Of a stretch of DNA of 7,020 nt, positions 1 to 5,607 are shown piece by piece. The stretch spans positions 1-7,020 of the forward strand of contig CANQJX010000095.1 of assembly GCA_947624335.1 (NCBI GenBank), given 5' to 3'. The notes beneath the pieces were generated by a model. That model was not told where the DNA came from and searched no databases. It was given only the letters and a program-made list of their open reading frames with translations. The translations under genes were made by a program, and so were the position numbers. Origin of the DNA: an uncultured Marvinbryantia sp. GTDB lineage: Bacteria; Bacillota; Clostridia; Lachnospirales; Lachnospiraceae. Position 1 is the stretch's first letter, and every line of letters begins with the position of its first letter.

Positions 1-982
1 CAAGACGGCAAGCGGATGGAAGTTTGTAGTCAAAAAGAAGTTTACCGTGGTGGGAGACGGCAATATTAAGATTGTTAATCCCAAACCGGCCAAAAATATT
101 ACGATCCTTGCGGGCGGTTCTTATTCCGTAGGCGGGAAGATTACTTCTACCTATAAGCTTTCGGGCGTAACGGCTTCCATCTTGAACAGTAAAAATAAGA
201 AAGTATACTCCAAAACGGTGAAGCCCAATAAGACCAGCTACACCATCGGCACGGCAATCGATAATGCAATGCTGTTTGACCGGCTTTCCGCCGGAAGTTA
301 TAAATATAAAGTGACGGCAACAGACAGCCAAGGGAAAACCGCGACGCTGATTTACCGGACGGTAACGGTGCAGGGCGGCACGCAGACGACCACTCCCGCT
401 TCCACGGGCGGCGGATCGAATCAAAATACGGGGAATTATCTGAACTACAACGGCGTGGTGACGACGCCCTCCAACTTTACGGAGCGTACAACCCGGCCGG
501 CGGCGAATAACGTTTATTATTATAATAAGAACTATAATATTTATTACAAGTATAATGCCTTAGCGCCTACCGGAAAAGCGTATTACGGAAAGGTTTATGT
601 ACTTGGAAACTGCACATGGTATGCCTGTGGACGCGCGCTGGAAATTGTGGCAAACGCGGGCGGGAATATTCAGAATGTAAAAGATATTTTCGGCGGCGAT
701 CCGGTCGGCATTTACCAGGCGAATAAGGCAAAGAAAAAATTCAAATATGGGAAAACGCCGAAAGTCGGGGCGCTTGCGATTTTTGATTACGGTGCGGACG
801 GCGACGCGCATATCGCGGTAGTAGAAAGAGTGGTAAACGGCGTTCCGTATGTTTCCGAATCCGGTTATACCGAATCGACCAAAAAACCGAATGCGGCGAA
901 ATCTAACATCGTATTCAAGTACCAGAGCATTTACAACTGGGCAATGGGAAGAAATCTGAAGGGCTATATCTATCTGATCTGA
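1..982 (+). CDS. CHAP-domain cell-wall hydrolase with Ig-like repeats, 5' end outside window
   Basis: The reading frame is open from base 2, so the gene is cut by the left edge; a GTG at 47 is not the likely start. In order the visible protein has: the tail of one repeat (ends KKKFTVV, bases 38-52); a complete repeat of about 90 residues (about bases 77-370, ending in a YKYKVTATDSQGK-type strand), a beta-rich module of the kind repeated in clostridial wall proteins; a Thr/Gly/Ser/Asn-rich linker (about 371-500); a Tyr/Asn-rich stretch (about 509-560); and a C-terminal CHAP domain (about 600-979). The CHAP signature is clear: NCTWYACGRA with catalytic Cys at 611-613, DAHIAVVE with His at 809-811, and a candidate third residue, Glu in VSESGY at 857-859. 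CHAP enzymes are amidases or endopeptidases that cut peptidoglycan stem peptides or cross-bridges. Secretion and substrate are inferred, since the N-terminus is not visible. A phage endolysin is possible, but no phage genes are seen nearby. Confidence 0.85.
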   Translation, partial: KTASGWKFVVKKKFTVVGDGNIKIVNPKPAKNITILAGGSYSVGGKITSTYKLSGVTASILNSKNKKVYSKTVKPNKTSYTIGTAIDNAMLFDRLSAGSYKYKVTATDSQGKTATLIYRTVTVQGGTQTTTPASTGGGSNQNTGNYLNYNGVVTTPSNFTERTTRPAANNVYYYNKNYNIYYKYNALAPTGKAYYGKVYVLGNCTWYACGRALEIVANAGGNIQNVKDIFGGDPVGIYQANKAKKKFKYGKTPKVGALAIFDYGADGDAHIAVVERVVNGVPYVSESGYTESTKKPNAAKSNIVFKYQSIYNWAMGRNLKGYIYLI

Positions 983-998
983 CAGAATAAAAAAGAAA

Positions 999-1038
999 AA
1001 GAGCGGGACATCTGCGGATGCCCGCTCTTATTTTTTAA
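999..1038. terminator. Bidirectional intrinsic terminator between convergent genes
   Basis: AAGAGCGGG (999-1007) pairs with CCCGCTCTT (1021-1029). An inner CATC/GATG (1009-1012/1017-1020) extends the stem past one bulged A and leaves a TGCG loop. On the plus strand the stem is followed by TTATTTTTTAA. On the minus strand it is followed by a long T-tract, the complement of the A-rich bases 989-1000. The hairpin can therefore end both the CHAP gene (stop at 980-982) and the opposing SGNH gene, whose TAA stop (1035-1037) lies in the plus-strand T-tract. Confidence 0.9.
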
Positions 1039-1733
1039 TCAAGCAGAGAATCCACAACATAATCGTGGATCTTCTGGTAAGTATCATCCGTATAATGCAG
1101 GCCGTCCAAGGTTTCATAGCCAACGTCCGTCAGATAAGAGAAGCTGTCCAAATAGTTATCCGGGAAAGCGCTGCGGATGGTGGCGTTAAATAAGGCGATC
1201 ATTTCGTTCGTCGTATTAAAGCCTTCGCTGTCCGTAAGCGGGTTTACAGACAGAAAATAAAAAGAAGTATCGGGGTATTGCTGCATGAGAGAATGGTAAA
1301 AATCAATATAAAGATTAACGTTTTTCGGATCATTGACCCCAAAATTAAAAATAACATCGCGCGCGGGATCTTCGGCAAGCGCTTCCTCCAGAAGTTCTGC
1401 GCCTTCGGATGAAAACCAGTCATAGCCTTCGCCTTCCGCACCGATGTAGGTACAATTATCATTTACGGCGTCTCCCATGCCGATCGTACGGGAATCGCCC
1501 ACAAAAAGAAAGGAATGTGCTTTCAGGGCGGCAGTTTCCGCCTGCTCCGTAATGATTTCCGAAGCAGGCTGGATGTTTTCGCTTGATTCTTCAGGCGAAA
1601 TCACCTGCATGATCTGCTGCCTGAGCGGGTTGGAATCATCGGCGACATAAATCGTCATAAAGCCGGCAAGAGCGATCAGAACGATGATCGCAACCACTGC
1701 AAACAGAATGGTAAGATAGTTTCTTGCTTTCAT
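1035..1733 (-). CDS. Membrane-anchored SGNH/GDSL-type hydrolase
   Basis: The protein has 232 residues from the chosen ATG at 1731-1733. That start is preferred over an in-frame ATG 32 codons upstream (1827-1829) because it has an AAAGGA ribosome site 9 bases upstream and is followed directly by a membrane segment; the longer start would also lie upstream of the predicted promoter. Residues 1-5 are short and positive (MKARN), residues 6-30 form one hydrophobic helix, and residues 31-70 are an acidic, probably extracytoplasmic stalk. The rest is an SGNH fold: GDSRT with nucleophile Ser81 (block I), a Gly-rich GAEGEG region near 98-103 (block II), FGVND with Asn134 (block III), and DGLH with Asp210 and His213 (block V). 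The family covers esterases, lipases and carbohydrate O-acetylesterases. A role in deacetylating envelope polymers is only a guess. It is convergent with the CHAP gene and divergent from hrcA, so it is probably transcribed alone. Confidence 0.82.
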   Translation of the reverse strand: MKARNYLTILFAVVAIIVLIALAGFMTIYVADDSNPLRQQIMQVISPEESSENIQPASEIITEQAETAALKAHSFLFVGDSRTIGMGDAVNDNCTYIGAEGEGYDWFSSEGAELLEEALAEDPARDVIFNFGVNDPKNVNLYIDFYHSLMQQYPDTSFYFLSVNPLTDSEGFNTTNEMIALFNATIRSAFPDNYLDSFSYLTDVGYETLDGLHYTDDTYQKIHDYVVDSLLD

Positions 1734-1742
1734 AATAGAAAT

Positions 1743-1748
1743 TCCTTT
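1743..1748 (-). promoter_or_regulatory. Ribosome binding site fixing the SGNH gene start
   Basis: The minus strand reads AAAGGA, 9 bases before the ATG at 1733. No comparable site precedes the in-frame upstream ATG at 1829 at a proper distance, so this motif supports the shorter 232-residue product. Confidence 0.7.
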
Positions 1749-1762
1749 CGTGCTTTCGGGCG

Positions 1763-1779
1763 GAAAACCGACAGTTTTC
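1763..1779 (-). repeat. Short inverted repeat in the SGNH gene leader
   Basis: GAAAAC (1763-1768) and GTTTTC (1774-1779) are a perfect 6-base inverted repeat around CGACA. It falls between the predicted transcription start (near 1785) and the ribosome site of the minus-strand gene, where an operator or a weak RNA hairpin could act. It may be chance, as the arms are short. Confidence 0.3.
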
Positions 1780-1791
1780 TGCTCTGTATGT

Positions 1792-1819
1792 AGTTTATCA
1801 TATTTATAAAAAATGTCAA
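1792..1819 (-). promoter_or_regulatory. Predicted sigma-A promoter for the SGNH gene
   Basis: On the minus strand a perfect TTGACA (1814-1819) is followed after 16 bases by TAAACT (1792-1797), 4 of 6 matches to TATAAT, with an extended -10 TG one base before it. Transcription would start near 1785, giving a leader of about 50 bases. Confidence 0.6.
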
Positions 1820-1851
1820 ACGGAACCATTCCTTATCATCCGACAAGAAAC

Positions 1852-1905
1852 GCCATAAAATTTTTTAAAATAGTGGTTGACAATTACTGGGGATGATGGT
1901 ATCTT
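1852..1905 (+). promoter_or_regulatory. Predicted sigma-A promoter of the hrcA operon with possible UP element
   Basis: A perfect TTGACA (1877-1882) is separated by 17 bases from TATCTT (1900-1905), which matches TATAAT at 4 of 6 positions and is preceded by an extended -10 TG (1897-1898). The A- and T-tracts at about 1855-1872 lie where an UP element would contact the RNA polymerase alpha subunits. The start would be near 1912, just before the CIRCE element. These features fit a strong vegetative promoter held down by HrcA rather than one read by an alternative sigma factor. Confidence 0.85.
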
Positions 1906-1918
1906 AAAACCGAAGATA

Positions 1919-1945
1919 TTAGCACTCATTTATGGAGAGTGCTAA
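1919..1945 (+). promoter_or_regulatory. CIRCE operator (HrcA binding site)
   Basis: TTAGCACTC (1919-1927), a 9-base spacer and GAGTGCTAA (1937-1945) match the CIRCE consensus exactly in both arms and in spacing. It begins about 7 bases after the predicted transcription start, so it lies in the untranslated leader and is both a DNA operator for HrcA and a potential 5' RNA hairpin. In the class I heat-shock model, HrcA bound here blocks transcription and is kept active by the GroE chaperonin; heat titrates the chaperonin and relieves repression. It is the only CIRCE I find in the window. Confidence 0.97.
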
Positions 1946-1981
1946 CAAAAGAAGCTTTCCGACTACAAGGGAGGAAAATAG

Positions 1982-3007
1982 ATGCAGTTGAGTGATAGAA
2001 AATGGAAGATTTTTAACGCTATCATAAAAACGTATCTGGAAACAGGAGAACCGGTTGGATCCCGCACCATTTCAAAGTACGCGGATTTAAACATCAGTTC
2101 GGCAACGATCCGCAATGAAATGGCGGATCTGGAAGAAATGGGGCTGATCATTCAGCCGCACACCTCCGCTGGCAGGATTCCGTCGGATAAAGGATACCGC
2201 TTATATGTGGACTATCTGATGGAAGAAAAAGAACAGGAAGTCCGGCAGCAGCAGGAGATGCTGATTCAGAAACAGGATAAAATGGAGACGCTTCTGAAGC
2301 AGGTGGTCCGGGTGCTTGCCAATAATACCAACTACGCAACCATGATTTCCGCACCGCGCTATGACGCGACAAAGCTGAAATTCATCCAGTTGTCGGTCAT
2401 AAATGAGGAACAGCTGCTCGCCGTTATCGTTACGGAAGGAAATCTTGTGAAAAACAAGATGCTTCATTTCCGGCATGAGCTGAACAATGAAATGGTTCTG
2501 CGTCTGAATATTCTGCTGAATACCACTTTGACCGGACTTGCGATTGAACAGATCAATCTGGCGCTGATTACAAAACTGAAAGAAGAAGCGGGGATACACA
2601 GCGAGGTGGTAAGCAAGGTGCTGGATGCTCTGGCGGAAGCGATTCAGATGGACGAAGACGTGGAGATCTATACCAGCGGCGCTACGAACATCTTTAAGTA
2701 CCCGGAACTCAGCGACAGCGAACGGGCGAGCGAACTGATCAATACCTTTGAAGATAAAAAAGAACTGGTAAGCCTGTTGAATGAATCTATGGATTCGACC
2801 GGCACCGGAATACAGGTATATATTGGAAACGAAGCGCCGATTCGGACAATGCGGGACTGCAGCGTAGTTACGGCGACTTATGAACTGGGGGAAGGCGTGC
2901 AGGGAACGGTAGGCATTATCGGACCGAAGCGCATGGATTACGAAAAAGTAGTAGATTCCCTAAAATCGCTGAAAAACCAGTTAGACCTTATATTTGAAAG
3001 AGACTAG
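1982..3007 (+). CDS. hrcA: Heat-inducible transcription repressor HrcA
   Basis: The product has 341 residues, the usual HrcA length. Residues 1-75 form the winged helix-turn-helix domain, with the recognition region SSATIRNEMADLEEMG (39-54) and the family signature HTSAGRIPSDKGYRLYVD (60-77). The middle and C-terminal part carries the GAF-like and inserted dimerisation domains, including a strand-rich DCSVV...GTVGIIGPKRMDY near residues 290-320. HrcA represses operons bearing CIRCE, here its own. The start ATG is supported by AAGGGAGG (1967-1974), 7 bases upstream. It is the first gene of the operon and sits 37 bases after the CIRCE, an autoregulatory arrangement. The stop is followed after 15 bases by grpE. 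Confidence 0.97.
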   Translation: MQLSDRKWKIFNAIIKTYLETGEPVGSRTISKYADLNISSATIRNEMADLEEMGLIIQPHTSAGRIPSDKGYRLYVDYLMEEKEQEVRQQQEMLIQKQDKMETLLKQVVRVLANNTNYATMISAPRYDATKLKFIQLSVINEEQLLAVIVTEGNLVKNKMLHFRHELNNEMVLRLNILLNTTLTGLAIEQINLALITKLKEEAGIHSEVVSKVLDALAEAIQMDEDVEIYTSGATNIFKYPELSDSERASELINTFEDKKELVSLLNESMDSTGTGIQVYIGNEAPIRTMRDCSVVTATYELGEGVQGTVGIIGPKRMDYEKVVDSLKSLKNQLDLIFERD

Positions 3008-3022
3008 AAAGGAGCGCAGATC

Positions 3023-3700
3023 ATGGCGGAAGAGAACATGGAAAAAAACATGGAAGAAACTGCGCCGCAGGAAGAAGCGGACGATACAGCGCAAAAGGAT
3101 GCGGACGATACGGCGCACAAAGAAGCAAACGATACGGCGCAGGATGCAGCGGACAGTACGCCGCAGGAAGAAGCGGACAGTACGCTAGAGGAAGCGGCTT
3201 GCGCGGACAGCGGCCCCCAGCCTGAAAATTCAGAGCGGGTGGAGAAAAAACCGGATAAAAAAGACAAGAAAGATTTGCAGATCGAAGAACTGCAGGACCG
3301 CGTCAAACGTCAGATGGCGGAATTTGATAACTTCCGCAAGCGTTCGGAAAAAGAAAAATCCGGGATGTTTGAACTGGGCGCAAAAAGCATCATAGAAGAG
3401 CTTTTGCCGATAGTGGACAATTTTGAACGCGGGCTGGGCGCGATCAGCGAGGAGGATAAAGCCGATCCGTTTGTGGACGGCATGGACAAAGTATACCGCC
3501 AGATGGTGCAGATGCTGGAAAAGATCGGGGTTCAGCCGATTGAAGCGGTCGGATGCGAGTTTAATCCGGATTTCCACAACGCAGTGATGCATGTGGACGA
3601 TGAAGAAAGACCGGAAAATACGATCATCGAGGAATTTTTAAAAGGTTATACCTACAAAGACCAGGTGGTAAGACACAGTATGGTCAAAGTAGCAAATTAA
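3023..3700 (+). CDS. grpE: Nucleotide exchange factor GrpE
   Basis: The product has 225 residues, somewhat long for GrpE because of an extended acidic N-terminus. Residues 1-63 are low-complexity and contain five 8-residue repeats of the QEEADDTA type. Residues about 70-83 are a Lys-rich hinge. Residues 84-140 are the long dimerising helix (IEELQDRVKRQMAEFDNFRK), followed by the helical-bundle segment. From about 175 comes the C-terminal beta domain, with CEFNPDFHNAVMHV and the closing VVRHSMVKVAN typical of the family. GrpE dimers open the DnaK nucleotide cleft to release ADP and can act as a thermosensor. AGAAAGGAG (3006-3014) serves as ribosome site, overlapping the hrcA stop region. It lies 15 bases after hrcA and 27 before dnaK in one transcript. 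Confidence 0.96.
   Translation: MAEENMEKNMEETAPQEEADDTAQKDADDTAHKEANDTAQDAADSTPQEEADSTLEEAACADSGPQPENSERVEKKPDKKDKKDLQIEELQDRVKRQMAEFDNFRKRSEKEKSGMFELGAKSIIEELLPIVDNFERGLGAISEEDKADPFVDGMDKVYRQMVQMLEKIGVQPIEAVGCEFNPDFHNAVMHVDDEERPENTIIEEFLKGYTYKDQVVRHSMVKVAN
3068..3187 (+). repeat. 24-base tandem repeat in the grpE N-terminal region
   Basis: Five in-frame units of 24 bases start at 3068, 3092, 3116, 3140 and 3164. They encode QEEADDTA, QKDADDTA, HKEANDTA, QDAADSTP and QEEADSTL. Units 1 and 5 share an exact 20-base block including the bases just before each unit (from 3063 and from 3159). A sixth, degenerate unit (EEAACADS) may follow. The array is flexible, acidic and outside the conserved GrpE fold. 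Confidence 0.85.
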
Positions 3701-3727
3701 AATGATAAGTAATAGGAGGAAAAAACG

Positions 3728-5605
3728 ATGAGCAAGATTATTGGTATTGATTTGGGAACAACAAACAGTTGTGTGGCGGTGATGGAAGGCGGAAAACCGA
3801 CCGTTATTACAAACACCGAGGGCGCGCGGACGACTCCGTCCGTAGTCGCATTCTCCAAGACGGGAGAGAGACTGGTGGGCGAGCCGGCAAAGCGTCAGGC
3901 GGTTACCAACGCGGATAAAACCATCTCTTCTATTAAGAGACACATGGGCAGCGATTATAAGGTAAACATCGACGGAAAGAATTATACGCCGCAGGAAATT
4001 TCCGCAATGATCCTGCAGAAGCTGAAAGCGGACGCGGAAAACTATCTGGGAGAGAAAGTAACCGAAGCGGTTATCACGGTTCCGGCGTATTTTAACGACG
4101 CGCAGCGCCAGGCGACCAAGGACGCGGGCAAAATCGCGGGCCTGGATGTAAAACGAATTATCAATGAGCCGACGGCTGCCGCTCTGGCCTATGGACTGGA
4201 TAATGAAAAAGAGCAGAAGATCATGGTATACGATTTGGGCGGCGGTACGTTTGATGTATCGATCATTGAGATCGGTGAAGGCGTAATCGAAGTGCTGGCA
4301 ACAAACGGAAACAACCGGCTTGGCGGCGACGATTTCGACCAGAAGATCACAGACTACATGATTTCCGAGTTTAAAAAAGCGGAAGGTGTGGATCTGTCCG
4401 CCGATAAGATGGCTCTGCAGAGACTCAAAGAGGCTGCGGAAAAAGCAAAGAAAGAACTTTCTTCGGCCACGACGACCAACATCAATCTGCCGTTTATCAC
4501 GGCAACGTCGGAAGGCCCCAAACATTTTGACATGACGCTGACAAGAGCGAAATTTGACGAACTGACGCACGACCTGGTGGAACTGACGACGATTCCGGTA
4601 CAGAACGCGCTGAAAGACGCGGGCGTTACGGCGTCCGAACTTGGCAAAGTGCTGCTGGTAGGCGGCTCTACCCGTATTCCGGCTGTTCAGGATAAGGTAA
4701 AAGCGCTGACCGGACATGATGCGAGCAAGACCTTAAATCCGGACGAATGCGTGGCGATCGGCGCGGCGATTCAGGGCGGCAAGCTCGCGGGCGACGCCGG
4801 CGCAGGCGACATTCTGCTTTTGGACGTTACCCCGCTTTCCCTGTCAATCGAGACGATGGGCGGCGTAGCGACAAGGCTGATTGAGCGCAACACCACGATC
4901 CCGACCAAGAAGAGCCAGGTGTTCTCTACGGCGGCGGACAATCAGACGGCCGTAGACATCCACGTTGTACAGGGCGAAAGACAGTTTGCAAGAGACAATA
5001 AGACGCTCGGACAGTTCCGTCTGGACGGGATTCCGCCCGCAAGACGCGGCGTGCCGCAGATCGAAGTTACGTTTGATATCGACGCGAACGGCATTGTCAA
5101 CGTATCCGCAAAAGACCTTGGCACCGGGAAAGAACAGCACATTACGATTACTTCCGGCTCCAATATGTCTGAAAGCGATATTGAAAAGGCCGTAAAAGAA
5201 GCGGCGGAGTACGAAGCGCAGGATAAGAAGCGCAAAGAAGCGATCGATACCAGAAACGATGCGGACGCTATGGTATTCCAGACGGAGAAGGCAATCGAAG
5301 AAGTGGGCGATAAGATTGACGCGAACGATAAAGCGGCAGTGGAAGCCGATCTGTCTGCTCTGAAAGAACTGATCGAAAAATCAAATCCGGAAGAGATGAC
5401 GGACGCGCAGGTAGCCGAGATCAAAGCGGCGAGAGAAAAACTGATGGAGAGCGCACAGAAATTGTTCGCAAAAGTGTATGAGCAGGCGCAGAGCGCGCAG
5501 GGCGCGGGCGCAGGTCCCGATATGGGAAACATGGGCGGCGCTTCGCAGGCGGATTACACACAGCCGGACGACGACGTGATTGACGCGGATTACAAGGAAG
5601 TTTAA
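3728..5605 (+). CDS. dnaK: Molecular chaperone DnaK (Hsp70)
   Basis: The product is 625 residues. The ATPase domain spans about 1-360: phosphate loop IGIDLGTTNS (5-14), INEPTAAALAYG with Glu147, DLGGGTFDVS (169-178) with Thr174, and the adenosine-site LVGGSTRIPA motif. Compared with E. coli these residues are shifted by about 24-25, matching the deletion typical of Gram-positive DnaK. The interdomain linker DILLLDVTP (361-369) leads into the beta-sandwich substrate domain, then a helical lid and a Gly/Ala/Met-rich tail ending in DDDVIDADYKEV. DnaK binds exposed hydrophobic peptides in an ATP cycle run by DnaJ (hydrolysis) and GrpE (exchange). AGGAGG (3714-3719) is a strong ribosome site 8 bases before the ATG. 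One difference is a Ser at residue 373 in PLSLSIET, where the E. coli protein has Gly; I think this is shared by relatives. Confidence 0.98.
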   Translation: MSKIIGIDLGTTNSCVAVMEGGKPTVITNTEGARTTPSVVAFSKTGERLVGEPAKRQAVTNADKTISSIKRHMGSDYKVNIDGKNYTPQEISAMILQKLKADAENYLGEKVTEAVITVPAYFNDAQRQATKDAGKIAGLDVKRIINEPTAAALAYGLDNEKEQKIMVYDLGGGTFDVSIIEIGEGVIEVLATNGNNRLGGDDFDQKITDYMISEFKKAEGVDLSADKMALQRLKEAAEKAKKELSSATTTNINLPFITATSEGPKHFDMTLTRAKFDELTHDLVELTTIPVQNALKDAGVTASELGKVLLVGGSTRIPAVQDKVKALTGHDASKTLNPDECVAIGAAIQGGKLAGDAGAGDILLLDVTPLSLSIETMGGVATRLIERNTTIPTKKSQVFSTAADNQTAVDIHVVQGERQFARDNKTLGQFRLDGIPPARRGVPQIEVTFDIDANGIVNVSAKDLGTGKEQHITITSGSNMSESDIEKAVKEAAEYEAQDKKRKEAIDTRNDADAMVFQTEKAIEEVGDKIDANDKAAVEADLSALKELIEKSNPEEMTDAQVAEIKAAREKLMESAQKLFAKVYEQAQSAQGAGAGPDMGNMGGASQADYTQPDDDVIDADYKEV

Positions 5606-5607
5606 AG

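Noticed and set aside
512..530. TTATTAT/ATAATAA near-palindrome in the CHAP gene as an operator
   Set aside because: It lies inside a coding AT-rich tract of Tyr and Asn codons, where such symmetry is expected from the simple composition.
1734..1829. N-terminal extension of the SGNH protein from the ATG at 1829
   Set aside because: The extension is not signal-like, starts upstream of the predicted promoter and lacks a ribosome site, while the ATG at 1733 has AAAGGA and leads straight into the membrane helix.
2994..3188. Very Arg/Lys-rich 64-codon frame overlapping the hrcA end and grpE start
   Set aside because: It is the shifted reading of the grpE 24-base repeats; because the unit is a multiple of three, every frame is repetitive and open. 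GrpE clearly explains the region.
3638..4717. Long open frame (359 codons) on the minus strand opposite dnaK
   Set aside because: It is antisense to a highly conserved dnaK and spans the grpE/dnaK junction. Its composition (Arg/Phe/Val/His rich) is what the strand opposite GC-rich codons gives. No ribosome site or known domain is seen.
4942..5532. Minus-strand frame of 196 codons opposite the dnaK C-terminal half
   Set aside because: Ser/Ala/Phe-rich antisense shadow of a conserved gene, with no start signals or domain features.
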